Positions 37,857 through 47,461 are shown, counted from the first letter of the stretch. The stretch: 64,000 bases of DNA from Methylotenera versatilis 7 (GCF_000799165.1 NZ_JUGF01000001.1:620001-684000); one strand, 5' to 3'. Made by a program: numbers and translations. The notes: a model not told the origin generated them from the letters alone.

Positions 37857-38864
37857 CTAGCTACGCTTAACTAATACTGTCCAATAACGCATGCGCGTTA
37901 CCGCATCAATCGGCAATGTTTGCTGTAACGTCTCAATCACTTTATCAGTATCTTTTAATGGGAATACGCCAGATATCGTGATATTTTTTGCAGATTCGTC
38001 ACAAGTAATTTTCCCTTGCCAGTAACGATCAAGCTCCTCTACAAAATCCGCCAAACGCATATTATTGGCAATCAGCACACCATCTGACCAAGCATTTAAA
38101 TTCGGGTCAGCTGGTGTCACTTTTCCTGTTTGATTCGCACTAAAAATCAGCTGTTGGCCTGCATTAAGGTGAATAGCAAGTGCGGCGTTTTTTGGTCGAA
38201 CTTCTAAAGCACCTTCGTATACTGCAGCCAAAGTTGTATTTTCTTGCTGGCGCACTAAAAAGTGCGTGCCCATTGCGCGCACGTTACCTTGTGCAGTTTG
38301 CACGCTCAATGGTCGATAAAGCGCAGCAGATTCATGCGCCGTCGTAATCAGTACTTCACCTTTTACTAACTCTATTAACCGCTGATTTCTATCGTAATAG
38401 ATATTTACCGCACTATTGGTGTTAAGCATCATGCGTGAGCCATCTGCCAGCATCACCGTGCGTTGCTCGCCAACTCCGGTTGCATGGTCTGCCAACATTT
38501 GCTGCCAAGGCGCAAAGCGGTAACCACTAAATGCAAACGTACCAACACCAGCCAATACTGCAATCGATTTCAGTGCGCTTCGTCTATCTTGTAATTTTTT
38601 ATCTACATTTACGCGCAATTTAACCAAACCATCCTGCTCTAAAGTTGCATGCGCGAGGTTGGATGGCACGGCCTTAAGATTGTAAGTCAGACTTTGTAAT
38701 TGCTGCCACGCAGCTTCATGTTGTGGGTTTTCTCCACGCCAATCGTTACACCCTTCTAAATCCTGGCTACTCGCAATACCTGATTGCAATTTCACCATCC
38801 AATTAATTGCCTCCTGAACAATTTTTGGATGGATGGCCGCAGAGTGTGTAAATGGATTTTGCAT
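37857..38864 (-). CDS. FecR-family anti-sigma regulator (cluster 3)
   Basis: The protein has 335 residues. The N-terminal DUF4880 region is EAINWMVKLQSGIASSQDLE. The membrane helix is about 98-115 (LKSIAVLAGVGTFAFSGYRF). The FecR domain is VMLADGSRMMLNTNSAV, then IELVKGEVLITTAHESAALY and VRAMGTHFLVRQ. The C-terminal STN-like segment is MRLADFVEELDRYWQGKITC, then ISGVFPLKDTDKVIETLQQT. It is closer to the cluster 1 FecR than to cluster 2 and lies 54 bases after its sigma gene. About 264 AT-rich bases separate it from the receptor. Confidence 0.9.
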   Translation of the reverse strand: MQNPFTHSAAIHPKIVQEAINWMVKLQSGIASSQDLEGCNDWRGENPQHEAAWQQLQSLTYNLKAVPSNLAHATLEQDGLVKLRVNVDKKLQDRRSALKSIAVLAGVGTFAFSGYRFAPWQQMLADHATGVGEQRTVMLADGSRMMLNTNSAVNIYYDRNQRLIELVKGEVLITTAHESAALYRPLSVQTAQGNVRAMGTHFLVRQQENTTLAAVYEGALEVRPKNAALAIHLNAGQQLIFSANQTGKVTPADPNLNAWSDGVLIANNMRLADFVEELDRYWQGKITCDESAKNITISGVFPLKDTDKVIETLQQTLPIDAVTRMRYWTVLVKRS

Positions 38865-38918
38865 GATGAATATGTAGATTATTTAATCAATACTGAAGGA
38901 AATAACTCGCTTAAAACT

Positions 38919-39539
38919 TTAAGTTTGATAACGCACCGCATAACAAGCAGCATAAGTTTGTGTCATGTGTTTTTGCACACAGCTGAGCGAAATATTGAGC
39001 TGTTTAGCGATCTCTGGATAAGTCATCCCATCTAATTGGGAGAGCAAGAATATGCGACGCGATTTCACAGACAAACCTTCTAGCATTTGATTAATCTGCT
39101 GCAAGGTTTCTAGAATTAGCGCATTTTCTTCAGGTGATGGCACTTGCGACTCTGTCATTTGCGCCAGTGCATTTAAATAAGCACTCTCAATCGCCTGATG
39201 CCTGTAATGGTCAATCAACAAACCTTTTGCAATAGTGGTCAGCAACGATCTGGCTTCATCCATCACTAAGGTATTGATCGCTATCGTATTTTGCTTGGCA
39301 ATGACCCGTACAAAGGTATCTTGCGCAAGATCAGCCGCCCTGTGCGAACAGCTTAGTTTTCTGTTTAGAAAATTAACCAGCCAGCGATAATGGTGCATGT
39401 AAACATCAGCAACTGTTAAGCAACTAAGCTCTACATTGGTATGCACAGCCTGCCCAACCACCTGCAGACTAGCACCTGTCACCTCTAAATTTGTGTTATT
39501 TACATTGTATGTATTTAAATCGTACATAAGTTGTGCCAA
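38919..39539 (-). CDS. FecI-like ECF sigma factor (cluster 3)
   Basis: The protein has 206 residues, about 30 longer than usual because of an N-terminal part without known motifs, so a later start is possible. Sigma region 2 is YMHHYRWLVNFLNRKLSCSH, then AADLAQDTFVRVIA. Region 4 is MLEGLSVKSRRIFLLSQLDG, then YPEIAKQLNISLSCVQKHMT. It would activate the cluster 3 receptor operon once released by the FecR encoded next to it. The shared inverted repeat lies 221 bases upstream. Confidence 0.9.
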   Translation of the reverse strand: MAQLMYDLNTYNVNNTNLEVTGASLQVVGQAVHTNVELSCLTVADVYMHHYRWLVNFLNRKLSCSHRAADLAQDTFVRVIAKQNTIAINTLVMDEARSLLTTIAKGLLIDHYRHQAIESAYLNALAQMTESQVPSPEENALILETLQQINQMLEGLSVKSRRIFLLSQLDGMTYPEIAKQLNISLSCVQKHMTQTYAACYAVRYQT

Positions 39540-39728
39540 ATTAAATGGTTCTAAATTTAATTACAGCGCATTCAACTGACGCTAAATTAAATAAAGAATA
39601 AATAGAAATATTTGCCATGTTTTTAAATAGCAAATTTCATTCCATTAACAATAAATAATTTAACTTATTGATTTTAATAAATAAATTTATTAATCAAGCG
39701 GGAAAGGTATCAACTGGCTGGATTGATT

Positions 39729-39775
39729 TGGCTGATAGCATCAATTTTTTGGTTCCATGTGGTTGTTTACAACCA
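39729..39775. promoter_or_regulatory. Inverted-repeat boxes upstream of sigma gene 3
   Basis: TGGTTGTTTACAACCA at 39760-39775 is a palindrome except for its 4-base centre. A TGGCTG half-site starts 31 bases away at 39729. It is the same box as at 8868 and 16446. The rest of the 590-base gap 39540-40130 holds only the terminator at 40043 and AT-rich sequence. Confidence 0.6.
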
Positions 39776-40042
39776 TATGAGTGATAAGCCAACCAAACCT
39801 TTATTTTGAGCATTACGCTTTAAAGACACACAAGCCATTAAACTCCAAAGGTGACTTGCGAATTGGCATCTGTGGTCAAATAACCACTTAATATTGAATA
39901 TTGATTGGCCGACAATTGTGTCGGGATAAAATCCCGATATCTTCAAGCCTACTTTCCTGTGATTAAAGCCATCAAATAACGTACATTAATACTTAGTTAT
40001 CTCCAAAGTTAACTAGTAGCCGTCAAAAAGTTACACCCCTTT

Positions 40043-40079
40043 AAAAGCCACGCAACTTAATATTGCGTGGCTTTTTTTT
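40043..40079. terminator. Rho-independent terminator
   Basis: AAAAGCCACGCAA pairs with TTGCGTGGCTTTT, followed by a run of eight T on the plus strand. The A-run on the other side would let it act for the minus-strand response regulator gene that ends at 40131. Confidence 0.8.
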
Positions 40080-40130
40080 AACTTAACTTTCTAGCTAGCC
40101 TATAGGACTTAACTTCAGCTTTAATCAGCA

Positions 40131-40769
40131 CTAGCCATCTATTAAACCGTGTCTGATCGCTAGTCGCACCATTTCTATCGGGCTGGAAACACCTAACTTT
40201 TGCTTAATCATGGTGTAATAATTCGCAACAGTTTTTTGGCTAATTTTGAGCATTTCTGCAACTTCTTCCACCTTTCGACCTTCGGCTAGCAATCTGAATA
40301 TTTCAAACTCGCGTGATGAAAGCTGATGCAAGGGATCATCATTACCCATCAATGTTTGCAGCGCTACTTTTTGTGCAATCTCTGCACTTAAAAACGTTTT
40401 TCCACGTGCCACTTCTGTGATTGCCGTTAACAGGTCATCAGCAACACCTGTTTTAGTCACATAGCCACGAACGCCTGCCTTAAGCGCTTGCGAGGCAAAT
40501 GAGACGGCTTCATGCATCGAAAATATGATGATTTTGGCCTGTGTGTAACGTTGCAAGATACGCTTGGCCGCTTCTAGCCCGCCCATGCCCGGCATGGAAA
40601 GATCCATCACCACAATATCGGGCAGGAACTCGCCATATAATTGATAGGCCTGCTCGCCAGATTCCGCTTCGGCAATCACTTCCAGACCTTTATTTAGCTC
40701 TAATAATCGACGCAAACCAGACCGTACTACTTCGTGGTCATCTGCCAAAATAATCTTAGTCGTGTTCAT
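40131..40769 (-). CDS. NarL/FixJ-family response regulator
   Basis: Started at MNTTKIILADD the protein has 212 residues. The receiver domain has the acidic pocket (ADDHE) and the phospho-acceptor D56 in VVMDLSMPGMGG. The LuxR-type DNA-binding domain is at about 145-205 (LSSREFEIFRLLAEGRKVEE, then KTVANYYTMIKQKLGV). The frame is open to 40784. The start lies within the last 14 bases of the kinase gene, so the two are translationally coupled and surely form one two-component system. Confidence 0.93.
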   Translation of the reverse strand: MNTTKIILADDHEVVRSGLRRLLELNKGLEVIAEAESGEQAYQLYGEFLPDIVVMDLSMPGMGGLEAAKRILQRYTQAKIIIFSMHEAVSFASQALKAGVRGYVTKTGVADDLLTAITEVARGKTFLSAEIAQKVALQTLMGNDDPLHQLSSREFEIFRLLAEGRKVEEVAEMLKISQKTVANYYTMIKQKLGVSSPIEMVRLAIRHGLIDG

Positions 40770-42138
40770 GTGTGATCGCTTCACTGAATTGGTTATTCTG
40801 TTTGGGCAACAACACGGTTATTTGTGTGCCGCCACCGATGGATGTATTAATTGTCATACTGCCAAACAGGCCTTGTACACGTTCTTTCATGCCGGCCAGG
40901 CCGTAGCCATTGCTGTTTTTAGTTGCATCAAAACCTAGTCCATCGTCTTCAATTTCCAGGCGAACATATCTGTCATCTTGAGACACATTAATGGTTAACT
41001 GCTGCGCTTTAGCATGCTTGCTTACATTGGTTAAACACTCTTGCATGACTCGATAAGCCGTGATGGCAACGGATTCATCCACCTGCCCTAAATCGCTATT
41101 AATATTGTGAATCAGCGCAATATTTCGATTACGTTGCCGCCAGCTATGAATCAGTTCAGCCAATGCCAAGCCAAGTCCCAACTCATCCAATACGCGCGGG
41201 CGCAAGCGCTGTAAAAGCTCATGGATCGTTGTCATCATTTGACGCGTAATGTTGCTAATTGCACCGGCACTTTCCTTTGCTGTCGCCATTTTTTTTGCGC
41301 CTAAAATCGCACTGGCATCTACGTGGATGGCGGTTAAATATTGACCAATCTCATCATGAATATCTTGCGCCAGGTTTTTACGTTCATCTTCTTGCAAACG
41401 GATAATTTGTTGAGTTAGCCGATGATTATTTTGCGTACTCAATTGCAAGGTATCTGCCATCGCGTTGAATTTCTGCCCAATGCCTTGCAATTCAATCTGT
41501 TTAAAATTGGGCAAGCGGCTATTAAACTGACCCTGTTCAACTTGAGTTAACGCTTCTAAAATCTGCTTAACGGGTTTAAAAGTGTAACGCACCGCAATAT
41601 AAGCCAGCACATTCATCAACACAAAAAACACGCCCACCAACCCCAGCAGGCCAACCGTGTCTTCCCACACCTCGATAATTTCATAGCTGGGGTCTGGCGT
41701 AACAACCAAATCGCCTAAAAAACGACCATTCAGTACAATACTTTTACGCCGCTCTTCCGTGCCAATACTGGATAGATCCATTGACTTAATAAACCAGGCC
41801 GGCGGTAATTTTTTAAGATGTGTTCCACGGGCATCAACGTTAGTTTCGCGCAATCGACCATTCGCATCATAAAAATCGATTCTTAAATGCCGGATATCAC
41901 CTAATTTCCCCAATCTAAATATCGACGTTTCACCACTAGAGTAACGGTTCAGCCAGCCATAATCCGAGGTGTAATGCACAATTTCAGCATCCAGCAAGTG
42001 CAGGACTAAATTGGCAGTTGAGTTGACTTCTGCACGCACATCTTCCCTAGCGTTCTCTATGACAAAATAGGCGCTCACACCGAGTAGGAATATGAGCAGA
42101 CTAGTAATAATGAGATTTAGTTTTAACTGAAGACTCAT
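40756..42138 (-). CDS. HAMP-containing NarL-type sensor histidine kinase
   Basis: From MSLQLKLNLIITS the protein has 460 residues; earlier starts at 42174 and 42198 are possible. Two membrane helices (LNLIITSLLIFLLGVSAYFV and LLGLVGVFFVLMNVLAYIAV) bracket a periplasmic sensor of about 130 residues. A HAMP linker follows (VRYTFKPVKQILEALTQVEQ). The HisKA_3 box is LQEDERKNLAQDIHDEIGQY with the phospho-His in DIHDE. The HATPase is MQECLTNVSKHAKA, IEDDGLGFD and GLAGMKERV. The cue is unknown. It is the partner of the regulator encoded just downstream. Confidence 0.9.
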   Translation of the reverse strand: MSLQLKLNLIITSLLIFLLGVSAYFVIENAREDVRAEVNSTANLVLHLLDAEIVHYTSDYGWLNRYSSGETSIFRLGKLGDIRHLRIDFYDANGRLRETNVDARGTHLKKLPPAWFIKSMDLSSIGTEERRKSIVLNGRFLGDLVVTPDPSYEIIEVWEDTVGLLGLVGVFFVLMNVLAYIAVRYTFKPVKQILEALTQVEQGQFNSRLPNFKQIELQGIGQKFNAMADTLQLSTQNNHRLTQQIIRLQEDERKNLAQDIHDEIGQYLTAIHVDASAILGAKKMATAKESAGAISNITRQMMTTIHELLQRLRPRVLDELGLGLALAELIHSWRQRNRNIALIHNINSDLGQVDESVAITAYRVMQECLTNVSKHAKAQQLTINVSQDDRYVRLEIEDDGLGFDATKNSNGYGLAGMKERVQGLFGSMTINTSIGGGTQITVLLPKQNNQFSEAITHEHD

Positions 42139-42302
42139 AAACCCTGGAGCTTGTTTGAAGTTATTTATTTGCATTGAATAATATAGACTCTTACACATTT
42201 AACATTAGGAAAAACTCCCGATGCCTTGCCTATTGTAGGGTTGAAACTACAGATGGTTGATTGTTTTTTTTATATGCCCGCCTAAAAATACTAGCTACAG
42301 AC

Positions 42303-42330
42303 AATAAAACCACCTTTCAGTGGTTTTATT
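42303..42330. terminator. Terminator-like hairpin
   Basis: AATAAAACCAC and GTGGTTTTATT pair around CTTTCA. It lies after the PepSY gene stop (42369, minus strand) and before the kinase gene, so it would end the PiuC-oxidase-PepSY transcript. Confidence 0.65.
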
Positions 42331-42368
42331 ACTTTAAAGAACCCTAATCTCTGTCGGTATTTAAATAG

Positions 42369-43076
42369 TCACATCATCATTAGCGTAAACCATACCGCCA
42401 AGATAGTTGAAACACCCATTAAACCCGACAGAATCAAACGTGATTGACGCATTTTAGTCCACAATAAAACGCCAGTTATCGAAAGCACCAACATCGCACC
42501 TGCAATTGAATCTACCAATAAAATCCAACCCGTATTCGCTCCTACTCCTTTGTGCATGCGGGTTAAAAAACCCCATAAATTAGCATCTTGGCGTTTTACG
42601 GTTGCAAATTGGTTGCCGACAATATATTCCGCTTCAATACGCGCTTGCGGCAATTGAAAATCAATATTAAATGCCTGTGGCTGTTTAATATCTTTATCCA
42701 TAAATTTCGCATCGCGCTCAGGTTTTCCACCTTTGCCGGGCTTTGGCTTAACTGGCTCTGCACCAATATTTAAGCTTGTTTGAATAAACCTTGTAAACGC
42801 TTTAACGTCTGTTGGATACGGTGTAGATACCGCTAACTGAATCTCGGTTTCCTCCATTTGCACAGCAGGAATCTTCATCACAGCGCGATGGTTCAATAAA
42901 AATCCACTGACACCAAAAAGTAGCCCAAGAATGGCGCCCCACAAACCTAACCAGCCATGTATCTTTCTAAGCAATCTGATTGTATTGCCGCGTTGCGCGT
43001 TCTTTTGTGCCTTCGTTTTGGTCATGCTGAATAAATTTCTTAAAGTATTTAAGTTGTTAAGGTTTTTTAGATTCAA
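42369..43076 (-). CDS. PepSY-associated transmembrane protein
   Basis: The protein has 235 residues. The N-terminal membrane helix includes the family signature RKIHGWLGLWGAILGLLFGV. A periplasmic PepSY-like region follows with a Lys/Pro/Gly-rich stretch (about 110-135). Two C-terminal helices come next (WILLVDSIAGAMLVLSITGV and the end). Proteins of this type often accompany siderophore receptors and may reduce iron or help import at the inner membrane. The gene follows the oxidase at 43100 by 23 bases. Confidence 0.82.
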   Translation of the reverse strand: MNLKNLNNLNTLRNLFSMTKTKAQKNAQRGNTIRLLRKIHGWLGLWGAILGLLFGVSGFLLNHRAVMKIPAVQMEETEIQLAVSTPYPTDVKAFTRFIQTSLNIGAEPVKPKPGKGGKPERDAKFMDKDIKQPQAFNIDFQLPQARIEAEYIVGNQFATVKRQDANLWGFLTRMHKGVGANTGWILLVDSIAGAMLVLSITGVLLWTKMRQSRLILSGLMGVSTILAVWFTLMMM

Positions 43077-43099
43077 AGAATTAAGTTGTGGGTACTAAT

Positions 43100-44221
43100 T
43101 TAAAGTATCTCTGTAGCAGAATCTGTACGTAAAACACTCTGATTAATATCATCCAGCGTTTTGCATCCAGTCAAAGCCATGGCGATTTCTAACTCTTCGC
43201 GTAACAAACGAATCAGATGTGCAACACCCAACGCACCAGCGGTTGCCAGTGCATGAATGTAAGGACGGCCAATCATGACCGCAGTTGCGCCCAACGCACG
43301 CGCTTTAATGATATCCGTACCGCGCCGAATGCCGCCATCCACTAGCACCGGCACTGCACCATTTACTGCTGCAACAACGCCAGAAAGTGCTGAAAGTGTT
43401 GCTGGCACGCTATCTAATACCCGTCCGCCATGATTAGAAACAACAATACCTGCCGCACCGGCTGTCACTGCTCGACTTGCGTCATCAGCATGCATAATGC
43501 CTTTAAATAAAATGGGCAGACTGATATGGTTAACCAGCCAATTGATATCATCCCAAACTGGCGCTATCGCCATAAAGCCATCAAATACAGCGCTTTTTCC
43601 TTCCTGCAATATTGGCAATGTAATTGGTGGAACATTTACTTGAGTTACTTGCCCGGGCACAGAAAAACCAGCGCGCTGTTCGCGATTACGTACGCCAGAT
43701 ATCGGCGCATCGACAGTAAAAACCAAGGCGCGATACCCTGCTGCTTCCGCACGTTTTATTAAGGTTAGTGTTGCTGCACGGCTACCCTGCCAATAAAGCT
43801 GAAACCATAATGGGCCCTGCGCATTTTCGGCAACATTTTCCAGTGAGATTGACGCCTGTGTCGAAACCACTGCTGCACTGCCCATCACACCTGCCGCCAG
43901 CACACTGGCCAATTCACCTTCTGCATGAAAAACGCGCTGGGTTGCAACTGGTGCCAGAATAATCGGATGCGCCAGCGTGTCACCAAAAAGCGTACAGCGT
44001 GTGTGTCCGTTGCGCACATCAGCAAGTGCTCGCGGCCATAACTCCAATTTACGCCAAGCGTCACAATTTGCAGCAAAGGTTAATTCATCTGCCGCGCCAC
44101 CTTGTAAATATGCCCAAGCTGCATCGTTAATATGATTGCGTGCATACCGCTCATAATCTGCCGCGCAGACGATATCTGTTGGAATCGCAGTCAAAGGTGT
44201 CGCTGGCATTAATTGCACCAT
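43100..44221 (-). CDS. FMN-dependent alpha-hydroxy-acid oxidase/dehydrogenase
   Basis: The protein has 373 residues of the LldD/glycolate oxidase family. The catalytic His264 and Arg267 are in VVSNHGGRVLD. The FMN-binding Lys is in PILFKGI (about 240). The phosphate loop is VLVDGGIRRGTDIIKARALG, then VMIGRPY. It would oxidise lactate, glycolate or a similar acid. It starts 4 bases from the piuC stop, so the two are tightly coupled, an unusual partner for an iron-linked dioxygenase. Confidence 0.9.
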   Translation of the reverse strand: MVQLMPATPLTAIPTDIVCAADYERYARNHINDAAWAYLQGGAADELTFAANCDAWRKLELWPRALADVRNGHTRCTLFGDTLAHPIILAPVATQRVFHAEGELASVLAAGVMGSAAVVSTQASISLENVAENAQGPLWFQLYWQGSRAATLTLIKRAEAAGYRALVFTVDAPISGVRNREQRAGFSVPGQVTQVNVPPITLPILQEGKSAVFDGFMAIAPVWDDINWLVNHISLPILFKGIMHADDASRAVTAGAAGIVVSNHGGRVLDSVPATLSALSGVVAAVNGAVPVLVDGGIRRGTDIIKARALGATAVMIGRPYIHALATAGALGVAHLIRLLREELEIAMALTGCKTLDDINQSVLRTDSATEIL

Positions 44222-44224
44222 TGC

Positions 44225-44899
44225 TTAACCCCATTGCCTTAAGAGATTATGATAATGGCCAGTTAACGCCACAATTTCTTCTGTATTGCCAATTTGGCCT
44301 CTTAGTTTCAACAAAGTCATATCCAGATTAAACAGCATATTGCGATGCCAGGCATCGCGCACCAAACTTTGTACCCATAGAAATGAGGCCACGCGTTCGC
44401 CCGATATCACCGGCTCAACTCGATGCAAACTGGTTGATGGATAAACAATCGCATCGCCTGCTGGCAATTTCACTTCATGGCTACCATAGGTATCCTCAAC
44501 GATCAGCTCGCCACCTTCATAATCCTCTGGTTCTGATAGGAATACCGTCACAGACACATCAGTCAATATCCGTTCGCCATTACGTCTATCGGTTTGAACC
44601 GCATTATCAATATGATTGCCATAAGTATGTCCGCCAGCATAACGATTAAACATAGGCGGCAAAATACGTTTTGGCAATGCCGCAGAAACAAATAAGGGAT
44701 GTCGTTCTAACGCAGTAATAATGGATTGAGAAAGTGCGGAATAATCCGAGGATTCGGTTGAAAATTGCAGATTATGTTTGGCCTCTGCCGCTAACGGCCC
44801 TGCGGTTGCTGCGCCATCCACCCACGAACCAGTGTCAAGTGTGCGACGAAGTGTTGCAACTTGCGCCTTAGTTAACACCTCGGGAACATGTAAAAGCAT
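44225..44899 (-). CDS. piuC: PKHD-type Fe(II)/2-oxoglutarate dioxygenase PiuC
   Basis: The protein has 224 residues, matching PiuC/YbiX (about 225-227). The iron ligands are H96 and D98 (GNHIDNAV) and H159 (TSLHRVEPV). R169 in SGERVASF holds 2-oxoglutarate. It lies directly downstream of a Fiu-like receptor, as ybiX follows fiu in E. coli. The enzyme probably modifies or recycles imported catecholate siderophores; its exact substrate is not proven in the family. Confidence 0.92.
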   Translation of the reverse strand: MLLHVPEVLTKAQVATLRRTLDTGSWVDGAATAGPLAAEAKHNLQFSTESSDYSALSQSIITALERHPLFVSAALPKRILPPMFNRYAGGHTYGNHIDNAVQTDRRNGERILTDVSVTVFLSEPEDYEGGELIVEDTYGSHEVKLPAGDAIVYPSTSLHRVEPVISGERVASFLWVQSLVRDAWHRNMLFNLDMTLLKLRGQIGNTEEIVALTGHYHNLLRQWG

Positions 44900-44920
44900 A
44901 AAATATCCTGCAGTTAATTA

Positions 44921-44974
44921 ATTTGGAAACACTTAGTAATTTGAAAACACATAGTAAGTTTGGAAAACTGAAAC
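44921..44974. repeat. 18-base direct repeat upstream of piuC
   Basis: ATTTGGAAACACTTAGTA at 44921 is followed directly by ATTTGAAAACACATAGTA at 44939 and a weaker third copy beginning AGTTTGGAAAACTGAAAC. It lies between the piuC start and the receptor terminator and may contain the piuC promoter or a regulator array. Confidence 0.6.
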
Positions 44975-44984
44975 TCACATATAA

Positions 44985-45018
44985 TAAAAAAGCCCGCCAG
45001 CATCTGCGGACGGGCTTT
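44985..45018 (-). terminator. Terminator of the Fiu-like receptor gene
   Basis: On the minus strand AAAGCCCGTCCGC pairs with the complementary arm GCGGGCTTT (one bulge) and is followed by a T-run. It lies 19 bases after the receptor stop. Confidence 0.8.
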
Positions 45019-45036
45019 AAGCTTACCTTACTTTAT

Positions 45037-47400
45037 TTAAAACATAAACTCTGCTGTCATCATTGCAGAACGTGGCAAACCTAAACGCACACGTGAACCA
45101 CCATTGTTCAATGTTTCAACATATTCTTTATCGAACAAGTTATATACATTGAGACGCAAGTTTAAGTTCTTGTTCACTGCATAAGCCACCATCGCATCAG
45201 CTACAACATAAGAATCGATAACTGGGGTGTTATTGGTTGCAGAATCAGTAATTGTAACCAACTTTTTCTGTTCGCCCATATAACGCGCACCGCCACCAAT
45301 CGTAAATCCATTGAACTGATATTGTGTCCAAAGTGTCGCGCTGTAATCAGGCGTCCAACGCACACCATTCGTTACAGAAACAACGCCGGCATTATTTTGA
45401 CTTTGCTGATCTATCGCCTTGGCATTCAATTTAGTCACGCCTGCTGATAACTGCCAGTGTTCTGTTAATTGTCCAACAGCAAGCAATTCAATACCGGTTA
45501 CACGAGTTTTGCCAATTTGCTCAGGTTGCAACAAGTCATTCAATGAAGTTTGCTTGTCATTTTCTGTGCGGAAAACAGCGGCTGAAATATTTAACTGGTT
45601 ATTTAACAAATCCCATTTAGTACCAACTTCAACGTTGTCGGTTTTTTGTGGGTCAAGCGCACCGTTGTTCTGATTATTGGCAGTAGAAACTAAAGCAAAA
45701 TTTGCGCTGCCTGGTGGCGTATACGATGTTGCATAAGACGCGTAAATACTACCATTTGTTGCAGGCTTAAATAGTAAACCTGTTTTCCAACTTAATAAAT
45801 TATCAGAAGCACTACCGCCTGAAGGCGCTATTGAACCAACTGCGTATCCTGGAAATGAGGCCTGGTTACCATTAGCACCACCAGTAACAATCGTACCCGC
45901 TGTAGTTCTGGTATTGTAATGCTCATAACGCAAACCAGCATTCACTTGCCATTGATCAGTTAGATCAACTGTATCAAACGCATAAATTGCCGCTGTTGTC
46001 GTTTTTCCATCAGTAGTAGTGCCAGGAATAGCATAAGGTATACCCAATAAATCATTTTCATTTGGATTGTAGAGGTTTGCATTCGGGTTGCTGATTGCGG
46101 TATAAGCTACACCGTTAACTGTTTGCGTGCTAGTACCAAAACCTTTGCTTTTTTGGCTTTCATGCATAAACTCAAGGCCACCAACAAATGAGTTTTTAAA
46201 TCCACCGATATCAAAGATACTATTGAGACTAGTTTGGTTAACTAGGATTTCGTCATCACGGTCAATACGTTGACGTGAACGACTTAAAGTCCAAGTATCT
46301 GGGTCTGCGCCTGTAGCAGCTGGGGCAGATATTGCATTTACACCTGTTACAACACGGTCAACATTCGTTTTACCATAGCGTGAAATATTACGAATTGTCA
46401 TATTTGGCGTTAAATCGTGCTCAAATTTAGCGGTAATCATATCCGCATCGACTTTTTCATAATCATTATCGCTACCGTAGAAATTCTCACGGTCAACTTT
46501 TCTACCAGCATTAATACGCTGCGCTTCTAAAATTTGCGCGGCTGTTGGTCCAGGCGCACCAGTAGACACGGTAGGCGCTCTGTAAAAGCCTTTCATACCA
46601 ATCGTTGGAATACCGCCATCAGGTGTATTGTCTTGACGAACATGTTGTGAATATAGGTAGAAACGCGTATCCGTACCGATACCAAAACCGATAGAAGGCG
46701 CGAGTGAGAAGTTTTGGTTATCGACTTCATCGCGTTTTTCCACATTACCATCAGAAATCAACGCATTTAAACGTACGGCAGTTGTATCGCCAACCGCTTG
46801 GTTTACATCAAGCGTTGCACGTTTTTTATCCGCTGTACCATAGCCCACGGTTGCATAGTTTTTGCCATCTAAGCTTGGTAGTTTACTGATTAAGTTAATG
46901 TAACCACCTGCTGCACCACGGCCAATATCTGCGCCAGCTGGGCCTTTTATTACTTCTACTTGCTCTAAGTTAAACACATCACGTGAAACCGCACCAAGAT
47001 CACGAATACCATCGACAAACAATTGGTTTGAAGCATTGAAGCCACGCATTGAGAAAGTATCACCTGCTGAAGTATTGCCGTTTTCGCCCAACTGGATAGT
47101 AATACCAGGAGTGTTGCGTAGCGCGTCAGTCAAAGAATAAACGCCTTGTTCGCGCAACAACTCTTTCTTAATCACTTGCACAGTTTGCGTAGTATCAAGC
47201 AAAGGCTTAGTGAACTTTTGGCTGGCAGATTCATCCGCTTTAAAAGGCACTTCTTTTTGAGATTTAACACTAACTTCTGGCAACTCTGCCGCTTCATCTG
47301 CTGCATTTGCATATTGTGCGCCGGCAGCGATTGAAAAAGTGGCAGCAACCATCGCAGCGATGCGAGTGGGGTTGTGTTTGCGACTACGGATATGACTCAT
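45037..47400 (-). CDS. Fiu-like catecholate siderophore TonB-dependent receptor
   Basis: The protein has 787 residues. Signal peptide 1-33 (MVAATFSIAAGAQYANAADE). A candidate TonB box is LPEVSVKS. The plug has LREQGVYSLTDALRNTPGIT and FNLEQVEVIKGPAGADIGRG. The barrel ends in LPRSAMMTAEFMF with the expected terminal Phe. Pairing with piuC makes a Fiu-type catecholate-iron receptor the best call. Two TGGCTGGCTA/T boxes stand 29-61 bases upstream, shared with the other siderophore receptors. A Fur-like box is farther away at 47677. Confidence 0.9.
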   Translation of the reverse strand: MSHIRSRKHNPTRIAAMVAATFSIAAGAQYANAADEAAELPEVSVKSQKEVPFKADESASQKFTKPLLDTTQTVQVIKKELLREQGVYSLTDALRNTPGITIQLGENGNTSAGDTFSMRGFNASNQLFVDGIRDLGAVSRDVFNLEQVEVIKGPAGADIGRGAAGGYINLISKLPSLDGKNYATVGYGTADKKRATLDVNQAVGDTTAVRLNALISDGNVEKRDEVDNQNFSLAPSIGFGIGTDTRFYLYSQHVRQDNTPDGGIPTIGMKGFYRAPTVSTGAPGPTAAQILEAQRINAGRKVDRENFYGSDNDYEKVDADMITAKFEHDLTPNMTIRNISRYGKTNVDRVVTGVNAISAPAATGADPDTWTLSRSRQRIDRDDEILVNQTSLNSIFDIGGFKNSFVGGLEFMHESQKSKGFGTSTQTVNGVAYTAISNPNANLYNPNENDLLGIPYAIPGTTTDGKTTTAAIYAFDTVDLTDQWQVNAGLRYEHYNTRTTAGTIVTGGANGNQASFPGYAVGSIAPSGGSASDNLLSWKTGLLFKPATNGSIYASYATSYTPPGSANFALVSTANNQNNGALDPQKTDNVEVGTKWDLLNNQLNISAAVFRTENDKQTSLNDLLQPEQIGKTRVTGIELLAVGQLTEHWQLSAGVTKLNAKAIDQQSQNNAGVVSVTNGVRWTPDYSATLWTQYQFNGFTIGGGARYMGEQKKLVTITDSATNNTPVIDSYVVADAMVAYAVNKNLNLRLNVYNLFDKEYVETLNNGGSRVRLGLPRSAMMTAEFMF

Positions 47401-47428
47401 GGTTCTTCCCTCTATTTAAAGTTGTATC

Positions 47429-47461
47429 TGGCTGGCTAGAGGATGATCCGTTGGCTGGCTT
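47429..47461. promoter_or_regulatory. Pair of TGGCTGGCTW boxes before the Fiu-like receptor
   Basis: TGGCTGGCTA at 47429-47438 and TGGCTGGCTT at 47452-47461 are spaced by 23 bases. The flanking AGTTGTATCTGGCT is also found, inverted, before azurin (53171). See also the boxes at 53166, 55474 and 57698. Confidence 0.6.

Noticed and set aside
2638-39539. Firm assignment of the three STN receptors to iron citrate, haem or lanthanide import
   Set aside because: No ligand-specific motif or partner enzyme is visible. The EF-hand-like loop in one copy is too little evidence.
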